Source: Lantana camara
Lineage: Eukaryota > Streptophyta > Magnoliopsida > Lamiales > Verbenaceae
Reading direction: 5' to 3'
Length of the DNA stretch: 64,000 bases
Assembly (NCBI GenBank): GCA_037501455.1
Contig: CM074865.1
Coordinates: 31,106,501 to 31,170,500 of the forward strand
The position numbers were made by a program, and so were the translations under genes. The notes under the pieces are model-generated. The model was not told the origin of the DNA. It worked only from the letters and a program-made list of their open reading frames with translations, and ran no database searches. Shown here one piece after another: positions 46,644-57,781 of this stretch. How positions within the stretch are numbered: position 1 is the first letter of the stretch; each line of letters begins with the position of its first letter.

Positions 46644-49600
46644 ATGAGTCTCCTATTTTGGAACTGTAGAGGTTTGGGAGGACCTCGTACAGTTCATGAG
46701 CTTGGGGCACTTATAGAGGCCCATTCTCCCATCATCGTCTTCTTATCAGAGACAAAGTGCAGAAACCGCAGAATCGAGTATCTTAAGTCTAGGTTCAATT
46801 TTTTGGGGGTTGGTGTGGATGCAGTAGGCCGCAGCGGCGGCCTGGCACTAATGTGGCAGAAGGTTATTGATGTTACGCTCCTGAACTTTAGTCGGAATCA
46901 CATTGACATAACAATTTCTCTAGACTCTGATAGACCGTGTTGGCGTCTCACTGGATTTTACGGTAACCCTGATCACTCTCGCAGGTACGAATCTTGGAAA
47001 GTTCTTTCTCAGTTAAGCAATTTATACAGCATGCCCTGGATTTGTGGGGGCAATTTCGACGAGATCCTTGCAAACAACGAAAAATGTGGAGGGGAATTCC
47101 GTCAGCCGGGTCTCATTAATGCATTCCGCCAATGTATCTCCTCTTGCTGTCTTTCTGACTTGGGTTTTGAAGAAGAATCGTTTACATGGTCAAATAACAC
47201 CAAATTCCCAGACACCATTCGTGCCCGCTTAGATCGATGTTTAGCCAATCAAGCTTGGATAGCCTCTTTTCCGAACTATCGTGTTACTCACTTATCTTCT
47301 GTTCATTTGGATCATCGGCCGGTGCTTCTGTCCTTGGCAGCCCCACAGTCTAGTAGCAGGACATTTGGGAAGCGAAATTTCAAATTCGAAGCTATGTGGC
47401 TCCGGCATAATGACTGTGATAATGTGGTCGGTAGAAGTTGGGTTTCTCCCCCTGCCTCACAAGGTGCTGGTTCCATTTGGGATAAAATTGCCAAATGCCG
47501 TAAGGATCTTGCATGTTGGAAGAAAGTTACTTTCATTGACCCGAAGAAACATATTGAGAAGTTGGAGACTAGGTTTATTGAACTCCGGGACGGTCTGATT
47601 ACTGACTTCACTAAATCTGAAGAAAGGAAAATTAAGGTTGAGATTGATGAATGTTATGCCCGAGAGGAGATCAAATGAAAACAAAGAGCTAAATCTCATT
47701 GGCTTCAGGAGGGGGACCGAAATACAACATTTTTCCACTCGAGGGCTTCCAATAGAAGACGAAAGAATATGATCACGAGACTCAAAGATGAGTTTGACTC
47801 TTGGAAAGATTCTGATCTCGAGATCAAAGGAGTGGTAGAATGGTACTTTGTTAAAATCTTCACTTCCAGTCGACCATCTATGGATGACATTGATCGCACT
47901 ATCGAATGCTTGAAACGACGAGTCACACTTGATATACCAGTTTGCGTGCTCCGTTCACTGCCGCCGAAATAGATAAAGCTCTCTCCCAAATGGCTCCACT
48001 CAAATCTCCTGGCCCCGATGGTATGCCACCTATTTTCTTCCAGCACTTTTGGCCTGTTGTTCGGTCTGATGTTATTGCTTGTACTCTAGATTTTCTGAAT
48101 CATGGTCGGTCCTCTAGTCACATGCATCATACACATATTGTTCTCGTTCCTAAATGCAAATCCCCTGAGTCTATGCTGCAACTTCGTCCTATTAGTCTGT
48201 GCACGGTTATTTACAAACTTGCTTCTAAAGCTATTGCTAATAGGCTTAAACCATTCATGTATCATATCATTTCCAACACTCAAAGTGCTTTTGTACCGGG
48301 TCGTCTTATTACTGACAATGTACTGATTGCTTTTGAGTTAAATCATTACATTAAGCGCAGGACGACTGGAAAAGAAGGACTCTTTGCCTTAAAACTTGAC
48401 ATGAGTAAGACGTATGACCGTGGGGAATGGACCTTCTTGGAACGAGTTCTCTTGAGGTTAGGTTTTGATGTCTCTTTTGTGGCTGTTGTTATGCGTTGTG
48501 TTACCTCCGTTACTTACTCTTTTGTCCTTAACGGTTCCCACTTCGGCCATATTTCTCCCCAACGGGGTCTCCGACAAGGGGACCCCCTCTCTCCTTATTT
48601 GTTTCTCTTTTGTGCAGAGGTTTTTAGTCGTCTCATAACCCATGAGAGCCGTATCCAGGGTGTGGCCATATGTCGTCGGGCCCCACGGATCTCCCATCTT
48701 CTCTTTGCCGATGATACTATGATCTTTGGTGGTGCTAGTACTGACTCAGTTGAGGGGATTCATGATATTCTTCTTTCCTATGAACAAGTCTCTGGCCAAT
48801 CTGTTAATTTTCAGAAATCCTCCATTGTGTTCAGTCCGAATGTCACTAGTGAAATTCGTGAAAGACTCATTCATAACCTAGGGGTCCATGAAGTACAAAG
48901 GCATGAGAAATATCTCGGTTTACCTTTTATTGTGGGTACTAAGAAAAAAGAAGTCTTCAATCATATTCGTGAACGAGTCTGGGCTAAGGTACAAGGTTGG
49001 TCTGAAAAACTACTCTCCCAAGCAGGGAAAGAAGTCCTTATCAAGTCGGTCCTTCAGGCTATTCCAACTTACTCTATGAGTTGCTTTCGGTTGCCGGACA
49101 CTCTTTTGGCAGATATTGAAAGGATGACCCGTGACTTCTGGTGGAACAATGGGAACAAAGACAAGATTCATTGGGTTGATTGGCATCGCCTATGCGAGAG
49201 AAAGAAATTTGGTAGGATCGGATTTAGGGATCTTAAAGCTTTCAATCTTGCTCTTCTAGCGAAACAGTGTTGGAGAATTTCCGAGGATCCTGATTGCCTC
49301 CTTGCCCAGCTGCTCAAAGTGCGCTACTTTGCTTCAGTTGATTTCAGTAATGCCTCACTTGGTTATAGACCATCCCTTACTTAGAGAAGTCTCCTGGCAG
49401 CGCGCACTGTCTTCTTAGCAAGTTCTCGATGGAGAGTCGGTAACGGTAATTCCATTCGGATTTGGCACGATAGATGGATCCCACGCCCGAACAGCTTCAA
49501 ACCGATTTCCCACGGCCTGCCGACTCTTCGGTCACTTTGGTTAAAGATCTCCTCGACCCTGATACGGGTTATTGGAATGTTGATCTTATCCGTAACATTT

Positions 49601-50591
49601 TCCTTCCTTCCGACTGCGAATGCATCCTGTCCATTCCCCCTGGTAGTCACTCACATCGTGACAGGCTGATTTGGCACTTCTCTAAGTCTGGGCGCTTTAC
49701 AGTTAAGAGTGTATACTACGTCGCGCTCTCCTCTCTCCCAAAATGGTGCCACTCTTCAGGTCCTTCTCAGAGTTTAGATTGGTCTTTCATTTGGACGGCC
49801 AAGGTTGCTCCTAAGATCAAAGTTTTCATCTGGAGTCTTTGTTCTAATGCTCTAGGGACTTCCTCGAACCTGCTGCGGCGACGATGCTCTCCTTCCCCAT
49901 TCTGTCCTCTGTGTGACAATTCCCCTAAAGACATACCTCATCGCTTCTCTCTTTGTGATTTCGCGCGACAAGTGTGGGCTTTGTCAAATCTGCCATCGGA
50001 TTGTACCTCTTTTAAAGGGGGTGATGTTCTGAATTGGGTCCTCTACGCTTCTCAGACTCTTGATCGGGAGGAAGTACCCCTCTTCTTCACTATCCTTTGG
50101 TCCATCTGGTGGTTCCGCAATACCAAAGTCTTTGAAGGTAAGCAATTCCTCCCCGGCGATACGATTGGCTTCGCTCATAATTTTAACTCGTCTTTCCTTG
50201 CTGGTGTTCGTGCCCCCTCCCCCCCCCCCCGGTGATGCACCTCCATTCACTCCCATCTGCCTGGACCCCTCCTCCAGTAGGCTCTCTTAAAGTTAACTTT
50301 GATGGTGCTACGTTCCTTGAATCCGGGGATGTTGGTATAGGAGTGATGGCTTGGGATTACTTGGGTGTTTGTGTTGGTTGGCTATCTCATCGATTCCAAG
50401 GTCGTTTTGGTGCTGAGGTAGTGGAAGGTTTGGCCGCTAAAGCAGCTGTCTATTTGGCCTCAAAACTAGGTTGGACTTCGGTTATTTTGGAAGGAGACTG
50501 CCAAAATCTCATCAACAAGATTGCAGACCCAACTGAAGATTGTTCGGAAACGGGTAATATTGTCTTGGATATTCGCGATGCTCTGTCCTAA
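46644..50591 (+). pseudogene. LINE ORF2: endonuclease, reverse transcriptase, zf-RVT, RNase H
   Basis: It starts MSLLFWNCRGLGGPRTVHEL, the usual plant LINE ORF2 start. The endonuclease shows LSETK and WICGGNFDEILANNEK, where the family has GDFNE. A TGA at 47676 replaces a Trp before KQRAKSHWLQEGDRNTTFFH. A frameshift near 47940 enters RT, with KSPGPDGMPPIFFQ, LRPISLCTVIYKL, LKLDMSKTYDR (catalytic Asp), GLRQGDPLSPYLFLF and LLFADD (catalytic pair). A TAG at 49382 replaces a Trp. A frameshift near 49500 leads to the zf-RVT region (FCPLCDNSPKDIPHRF). A poly-C slip near 50225 leads to RNase H (VNFDGATF, VVEGLAAKAAVYLA, VILEGDCQNLI). TAA at 50589 ends this segment; the rest lies at 54660-54803. Confidence 0.9.
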
Positions 50592-51110
50592 TTTCTGTGA
50601 CGCCCCGTATTCTCGAAGGGCGTCCTGACGATATTAACAAATATGTCTCTACACTTGTGTGTGTTTAATTTAAGAGTTCTTGAATTATATGATTTAATAT
50701 AAAACCAATTTTATATGTGATCATTCGAATTATTCTAAGATTAATTGTCAACTTGATTAATTACGCGCATATGTAACCCTAACCGTCTAATTTGATTTAA
50801 TTCAAATTTATTCCATGAAATAATTGTCAAGTTGAATTTAAATCCATCATGTTACTTAACTTCTTTAATTTCGGTTTACTTGAATTCCTTGAGATTAATT
50901 ATCAATCCTGTGTTTACGAAGTGTCGTTAAATTGTACGAAAGGTTTCTAAAATTAAATTGAATTAAACTATAATTTGTAAATCTCTCTCTTTCATTTTAA
51001 TTTATAAAATTAATTCGGAGCTTGAATGTTTATTCGTAACTTTACCAATTTTATTTACAATTATTTGTACACGGTATTACTCTTTGCTACGCAATAAGGA
51101 TACCCGGTTG

Positions 51111-51117
51111 TATATAG
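51111..51117 (+). promoter_or_regulatory. Candidate TATA box of LTR G
   Basis: TATATAG is followed by a CT-rich stretch with TCTCTCTC runs. It lies about 515 bp into the LTR. Consensus and position only. Confidence 0.45.
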
Positions 51118-51239
51118 CTTGTGCACAAGACACATTTCTCCCAATCTCCTCTTCTCTCTCTTAGTTCTCTCTCTCTCATTCCCGTACACACACTACACCT
51201 AAAACACACACTAGTCGTAACTTGGCCGTTTCTCGACGG

Positions 51240-52110
51240 AATTCGATGAATGAGTAGTCCATTTCGAAGAGCTCGACGAGAGGATCACGATGGTACAAAG
51301 ATCTTGGCCAAACGACCAACGGTGGAGGAGATATCTGCTATTTTAAGACGTAACTGCTTAAAGTTCGGAAATTCGCGACTGGATTGCGGCAGCAACTTCG
51401 ACAGCCTCGTACGGGCTCCTCCGACATCGGAATATATCGAAATTGGTATGCAAATCGAACGTCTCGACAAGATCTAAAACTTGGAAGTGGTGGCGCAGTC
51501 ATTGGGACAGCGGTGGCGCCACACGCGCCGCCCGAACGTCACGCCGCTGGTGGTGGATCTGGGCAAACTTCGCCGGCTGTTTCCGGCGTTTCCGGCGGCG
51601 GTTTTGGGCGGACGAGGTACCAATCTGAAGCTATTCTCATGGGGAATGAATTCTGGGTTGGTGGCACAACCATCGGAGTGGAGGTGGCGACGCACGAGCC
51701 ATCTGAAGTCGCGGCGGCTTGTTACTGTAGCGACTGAATTCTTAACTTTCCGGCCACTTTCTCCGGTGACCGTCTTGGGGGTTTCGAAGAGCACGTCATG
51801 GGTAAGTCGATGTCTTTTACGGATTTTGCTTTCGTTCACCGGATTGGAAGTAATTTGAATTTGAAGTTTTGGGGGTTTTCTTATTCTTGGATTTAAGATC
51901 TAGGACGATTGGCTTGGAATTTTCAGAAATTGATCAAGGATTTGGGATGAGCACGAGGACTACCTTCTCGGGCAATTTTTCGGGATTTTTCCGGCGACTT
52001 CCGGTGGCAGCCCGACGACTTTCCGGTGGCTCCGGTGGCGGCACTCCGGCGACTTTCGAACAGAATGTCGGTCTCGACGTGGTGAGTCCAACGTCGCTTT
52101 CCGTTCGTTA
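51240..52110 (+). other. GC-rich gene-like block in LTR G
   Basis: It has several overlapping open frames rich in Arg, Gly and Ser with CCGGCG repeats (for example near 51560-51610 and 51990-52050). No protein family is recognised, and the overlap of frames is what GC-rich low-complexity sequence gives by chance. It sits just downstream of the likely start site, where other LTRs in this window have their palindrome clusters. Confidence 0.45.
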
Positions 52111-54659
52111 ATTGGACACTCAGTTTATTTATTGCGAATTATTTTGTGTAAATGTGATTATTTGAATTAATTGTTTTAAGTGCAAATAAATTATTTATTG
52201 TTGGTTTGTTGATCGAGATGTATTGCAATCATATACTAAAATATGTATTGAATGAATTGTGATATGCATGAATGTTCGATTTACAATCTGAATCCCGATG
52301 TGATGATTTTACGCTATTGTTAAGTACGAGGGGGTGTTAGTGTAATATTTAGAAACTAATCTTTTATGTGACTAAATGAACTTGAATGATATTTTAGAAG
52401 AACGAACATGTTGTGATTTCTCTACATGAATTTGAGACGTTCTCAATGTTATGTTTGTTGTAAATTGTGTTTCAAATATAAATTTAGATACATGAAGGAT
52501 GCTTGAACAACTTGAGACTTAATGCATGATAGGAGTTAGAATTGTAATATCTTGATTTACTCTTACTACTCCAAAATGGTATATTATGAATTACGATAAA
52601 TTGATAATTGTCATGCTTGTAAGTAATTAATTCCTAGTTGAATAATTGTATAAACACTTTAAATGAACAATTATGCTTAGCAATCGACTAAGGGGATGTA
52701 TGTGTAATAATTCTAAACTTTTGTAAATGACTTAGGGGATGTAAGTGTAATATTTATGAAACTATGAATGTGACTTGAGCTTGTGTACCAAACATGTTGT
52801 GAAGTTGTAAAGTATGATCTTAAGTGAATTAAATGCACTCTTTATTTGTATCAAGCATGCCATCTACCTACAACAACTTTGTATGTTTATATGATCAAGT
52901 TGCTCTTACTTATGCACTTTATAACTCGACATGAACTTGATGCTTAATTCTAATATTATAATTGAACCCTGTGACATTGGATGATTTAATATGCATTTTG
53001 TGAATACATTGACTTCCTAAATTGATCTTGCATCTTTGGATATGGAATTACGTGTCGGTTGCTTGTAAATATGACCTTGTTGAGCATTAATATGCCTTGA
53101 ATGACCACGACACCTTATCCAAGCACAACATGAACACTTATGCATAACCACGATCATGTTGAGCAACGCCGTGTGTCTTGTTTGGTTCATATAGAGTCTA
53201 AGTCTGGGCTTCTGTATGTCTTGCCACAGAGTTTGGTGGTGCCGGTGGGCCCGAGGTTTAGAGTGTTTGGCCCTTCACACTCTCAGACTCTACTTTCACG
53301 AGGTGAGGTTTAGGATTTTGTATAGTTATGCGACCTATGGCCTTTCTATGCTGATTTCTACCCTTGCATGCGAGTATACCTTAATATAAATACGTATGTG
53401 TTGGATATGATATGTTTATGATCTTGCGTGTGTCCTGCGTGGGTGGAGGTCATGAGGCTTAAAGTTCCATCGCGTAGGGATAAAATATATAAACCAGTTT
53501 TTGAGGCGTATGTAAGCTATTTTGGAAAAGCAGTTGTGTTTTGATTATGTAGCGAGATTGCCATGAAAGATTGGCGTATGTTATGTTATGTTATGATCTG
53601 TTCTGTTGTGGATCCAAGGAGCTATGGGATAGACAGCCCTGGAACGGTATAGGGCCGTCAGGGATCAGTCTGTGTTTAGTTCCATTTGAGATATCCTCAC
53701 GCGACCCGTGCTGTAGGGAAGGTGTGGTATCTTGAGCCTTCGGCTAAGGCCGGGGAGGACTCTTGTGGGTTCGCTACCCCTTGAGGGTGAGTCTATTTTA
53801 GACGGTTTATTATAGATGGTTTGGGGACAGTACATCTCCTCCATCACTGGTGTAGCGGATGGATTGATTTTGATTTATGTTCTGAGAAGTAAAGGTGGGA
53901 AGCTCGTACTCGCCGAGCATGTGTTCTATTCTGTTATGGAATTATGAATCGGGATAGAGTCTTTCTGGAAAATGGTTTCTAAACTTATATCTATATCTAT
54001 TTGGGTTATTTCGAAATGTTTTGGTATACAACACCTATCCTCGGTTCATGAGTGCATCCTTTCATTCTGTGTTGTGCTCTATATATATTTATTGTGGGTG
54101 TGCGCTAGCCCCCTCACTCAGTCAGTTGACTGACACCTCATTTTATCTTTTAGTTGCAGGTTTCTTTTGGCTTGAGCTAGGGGAATGTGAGTCTTCTGGG
54201 TCACACTTGTCGGTTTAGTTGGTGTTAAGATGCATTTGTCACATACTCTATTTATGTTATATATTCTTATTTCGCTTTTGGAGATTATGTTTTATCCTCT
54301 ACTTAGACTTAAACCCGTGTGGGGTTGGTATGCTAGCATTTAGATGTAATTAGCTATTCTGCTGATACTTATGTTGGTTTATTATGTTGCGATGATTTGA
54401 GATTCGGGACTAGGTATCTATGCTAGTTGAACCCGTCACTTATTTTGTACGTTGATTTAATTGCTTCTGCTATCTGATGATAATCGTTTAAATTGCTTCC
54501 GCGCTCAGAGTCTGTCGAGTTAGATCCGCCTAGCCTAGTGTGTAAGTTGGTCTCCCAATCGCTTTGATTCGGATTCGGGCATGGACTTTCCATTTCGTGA
54601 CCGGGTCTGGGTCTTAGTGCGGGGGATGTGGCATCCTCCGTTTGGGGTGTTACACTTTC

Positions 54660-54803
54660 CTACTTTCTCTCTGTCGTGCGTTCGTAGGACTGGTAATTCG
54701 GTTGCCCATTGGCTTGCCCGCAACGCTCAGTCTTTTGTTGAAGGGATTGATAATCCCCTTACTGCTGCTTGCCGCCTCATCTTAGCAGATTCAGTTGTTT
54801 AGT
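54660..54803 (+). pseudogene. LINE ORF2 end of RNase H domain
   Basis: It resumes the RNase H domain after solo LTR G: CVRRTGNSVAHWLARNAQSF and on to a stop at about 54801. The His and Asn of the RTGNSVAHWLA block are typical of the plant RVT_3 family. Bases to about 54900 would be the LINE 3' untranslated region. Confidence 0.82.
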
Positions 54804-55016
54804 TTTGCTGTTTGTTTGCTCTCTGCCTTGCCTTTTCTTTGGTTCTTTTTTTGGCACCCCTGCGTGGGTGTTCCCTGGTGTTCACATTTTATATCCACAA
54901 CTTGTGATGAATTTGGTCCTATGTCAACATAAGCCTGTGTTCCAGAAAAGTCGGGGACAACTATAAAACAATATGTATAGTGGATAAAAAATTAAAATAT
55001 GGCTCTTCTCCAATAC

Positions 55017-55187
55017 CTTCACATCTCTGAAAAAGGATTTCAAACTCTCCAGTGAGTCCTCAAAGCTACTATACAGTCTAATTGACTTGCTAGCCACTTT
55101 GATAGTTTCCCAGACCATTGGATATCGCAGCTGCCCATACCTGTGGCAGATGATAGAGAAGCTCTCAGGTTTTGGACAACAGATGAA
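55017..55187 (-). pseudogene. Host gene remnant, exon beyond the LINE
   Basis: On the minus strand, after a GCTTATAG acceptor, 57 codons read FICCPKPESFSIICHRYGQL, then RYPMVWETIKVASKSIRLYS and FEDSLESLKSFFRDVK, ending at AAG|GTATTGG. The frame is free of stops and has coding character, but I cannot name the protein. It is on the same strand as the exons at 41770-43017 and probably belongs to the same gene, with the LINE in the intron between them. Confidence 0.5.
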
Positions 55188-56185
55188 CTATAAGCCAAAA
55201 TTCTCAAGCATAGTGCATGACGAACCATATTTCTACCTGTGAATAAACATCTATGACACGTGGAATTTCTATGCAAGTACCAAACTGAACACCAAGATCC
55301 GATGTAAAAGTATTCAAAGGTGATAAAGTCCAGGAAGAAAAAGAAAGAAAAGGGGAATAAGTACAATAAACAAACAATCAATAAAGATGTTCTCTCTCAA
55401 TGCATGGGTACATATGTATTCGTATGTATGTTTCTAGCCATGATGCAAGATAGGAAAATTCTGTTGGCTGAGCTATTATGGTCATTTAAATGAACATTAT
55501 ATAACAGAGGAACTGGAACAGTACCAAGCAGAAAATGTAAGCAATAGATGTTTCAGAAAAACATTAAGGATTCATGTTTAAAAATTTTGAAAAAAAAAGG
55601 TCGCCCCGAATGTTACCTCCGTACGAACAACCTAAAAGCTACTATAATTACCCTGAAGTTAGAATCACAGACCGAAAAGTTTTAAAACAACAGCTGGATT
55701 CAAGCACCAAAGGCTAAAACTTTTTTTCCGACCACCTGCACCATCCACAGTAAGCATTTCTAGATCAGGAAACTAAGGACTGCTGCGGCGGGTAGGAATT
55801 ATGAGCCCACCCTTCTAAGCACTCTATAATGTAAAAACCAGCTACTTCTATACCTGTTATTTTCACGAATCACGAGTACTCATTACATAATTCCTCGAGA
55901 GTGAGAATTCACTTTCACATGCCAATCATAAAATAAAAGACATGTACTACTCCCTCTTTCCCAAAGTTACCATCTTATTTCCTATTTTGGACATTCCAAA
56001 ACAAGGTCAATTTCCAAATATTCAAAAGGACCTGCACACTTAAACTAATAATCTGGCACTGTGAATTTTATGGTCAATAGGATCAAGCGATGCAAAGCTT
56101 TCACTTTTTCAGCTCTCATCTGGAACTCCTTGATCAAATGGAAGCTCTTACATTGGCACAGTGAAGTAGAATACACACACAGCCT
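55188..56185 (-). other. Probable intron sequence of the broken host gene
   Basis: About 1 kb with scattered stops. A possible short exon lies near 56045-56150 on the minus strand (LIKEFQMRAEKVKALHRLIL), but it has no second line of support. Confidence 0.35.
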
Positions 56186-56345
56186 CTAATGCACGGACAC
56201 TTGTAAAAATATCAATTTGTTGTGTCGTGTCGTGTCGTGTCGTGCCGGACACCGTGTCCGACACTTATCACGTGGAAAATTCACAAAAAAATCCGTGTCA
56301 TCGTATCCGTATCGTGTCGTATCGTATCCGTGTTGCTGTATCCGT
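56186..56345. repeat. MITE-like sequence with GTGTC tandem repeat
   Basis: GCACGGACAC opens and, after the Athila insertion, ATCCGTGC closes (63893-63901), giving a short inverted repeat. Inside are a GTGTC pentamer array (56222-56244) and several inverted CGGACAC/GTGTCCG words. It resembles small non-autonomous DNA elements, but no target duplication was confirmed. Confidence 0.4.
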
Positions 56346-57654
56346 TGATAAGTTCGGATTTTCATGTTTCTCTTGGTGATTTTAATAGGACTTATATTAC
56401 TATTCCTACCTCTTTTGTGCTGAATTTTGTAGCTTAATAAATCAATTGGTTCAATTGTAGGAAAGGGGAGGAAAGACTCAAAGAAGTGCAAAATTCGAGT
56501 AGTTGCGTGAAAAATTTTGGGAAGTTACTGAAGAGGCGAAATTGAAGAATCCCCTGTACTTTTGAGTATCTGCTCAAGGAAATTGAAGTACCTACTCAGA
56601 AGAAAGGAGCGTGTAGAAACTTCCCTAAAATCCCTGTACTTTTGAGTACCTGTGCAAATAATTTCGAGTACCTACTCAACTGACGGTTTCAATTAAAAAA
56701 AGAAGTTATGTGTACGGTTTTTAAAAGGGGAACTACACGTTTTTAAGGGGGAGAACTCAGATCTGATAGGACATCATCACTTTTATTCATTTCTTAGGCT
56801 AGTTCTGTAGTTTTGACCATCACAATTTGGGAGAATCATTGGAGCAAGAATTTTAGATGAAGATCAAGGATTAATTTGGAAGCGTCACGCGTCGAAGAAT
56901 TTTTCTTATCCTCTTCTCTCTATTTATCTTTTGTGAAGATGAATTCTATCATGTTGTTGGCTTTTAGTATGTTTAGTTAAGTTTTCTTTTGGATTACAAT
57001 GGATCTTGACTCGTAATTTGAATTTCAATTGCCGTATTTATGAATCGTGTTGTTTTGATCGTTTAATTTAGGTTTGTTGTTATAATTGACTGGCCATCGA
57101 TTATTTTTTAGAGATAATTGACTGAGTATTGACGAAGAAAGGTTAATGTCGGATGAGAATTAAACGATACATGTTCAATTAACTAGGAATAGCTTAATTG
57201 ATTCGTTAGTTAGATAGGCATATACTTGCTAGCCTTGTATTGACGTAGGAGCGGTAATTGAATGCATAATTGGTTAATTGGTTACCATAGACATATAGGA
57301 ATCATTAGCTAATTATAGGTTTATTTGACTTCGACAGAAGCTTATAGATAATATTGTTCTCTAGTCTTTCAAAACCCAACACGAGGATTGAATACGGTGA
57401 ACGAGAGTCAAATGCGAGTTGAGTGAAGTTGTGATCCAATTAGCTCATAATTGTTGTATTTTCGTTGTTATTGCATTGTTAAGTTAGCGTTGTTATCACT
57501 ACTCATTTAATTGTTCGGTTAGAATTCAATTAGAAGAATTATGTTGGTGTTTAGCGCTGTAATTTAGTAGTCTCTGTGGATACGACACTTGCTTGCCTGA
57601 TCTACAATTGTCACACGTGCACTTGCGTGTTGTTGTCTATTATTTTAGCGAACA
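56346..57654 (+). mobile_element. Athila 5' LTR
   Basis: It starts TGATAAGTTCGGATTTTCAT and ends TTTAGCGAACA, 1309 bp. It contains a cluster of TTGAGTA-CC-TACTCAA palindromes at 56562-56679. Confidence 0.92.
56562..56679. repeat. Palindrome cluster, TTGAGTA-CC-TACTCAA type (Athila 5' LTR)
   Basis: There are four versions: 56562-56577 (TTGAGTATCTGCTCAA), 56585-56598 (GAAGTACCTACTCA), 56642-56657 (TTGAGTACCTGTGCAA) and 56664-56679 (TCGAGTACCTACTCAA). The 3' LTR has the matching four at 62786-62903, and two more lie in the interior near 60633-60648 and 60716-60733. Confidence 0.85.
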
Positions 57655-57660
57655 AGTTTT

Positions 57661-57678
57661 TGGCGCCGTTGCCTGGGA
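57661..57678 (+). promoter_or_regulatory. Athila primer binding site
   Basis: TGGCGCCGTTGCCTGGGA lies 6 bases after the LTR. This is the usual Athila/Tat-type primer sequence, complementary to a tRNA-Asp 3' end. Confidence 0.85.
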
Positions 57679-57781
57679 CTATTTTAAAATTATATTTGTG
57701 CTAAAATTAACGCTATTTTATCTAGTTGTAAATCTAACTTTTGTTTTTATTGTTTGTTGTAGGTTAAATTGGTATTTGTGA

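Larger units (their letters stand above)
50596..54654 (+). mobile_element. Solo LTR G, Tekay-type gypsy, inside LINE RNase H
   Basis: It runs TGTGACGCCCCG to TTGGGGTGTTACA, 4059 bp. The flanks ATTTC (50591-50595) and CTTTC (54655-54659) form a 5-bp duplication with one change. LINE RNase H sequence continues on the far side. Its 53100-54654 part matches element E's LTR in reverse, so both are one family. A GC-rich block with overlapping open frames lies at 51240-52110. Confidence 0.88.
43018..54900 (+). mobile_element. L1-type LINE with plant RNase H domain, broken
   Basis: It contains ORF1 (DUF4283 and CCHC) and ORF2 (endonuclease, RT, zf-RVT, RNase H) in the usual plant order, with insertions of a hAT element (44443-46052) and solo LTR G (50596-54654). 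The left edge is set by the host exon and the right edge by the return of host sequence before 55017. No clear poly-A tail or target-site duplication was found, so the exact ends are uncertain. Many stops and frameshifts make it inactive. Confidence 0.8.

Noticed and set aside
51250..51858. Possible host gene with Arg/Gly-rich product
   Set aside because: It lies inside solo LTR G; three frames are open at once, as expected of GC-rich low-complexity DNA. Kept only as a GC-rich block.
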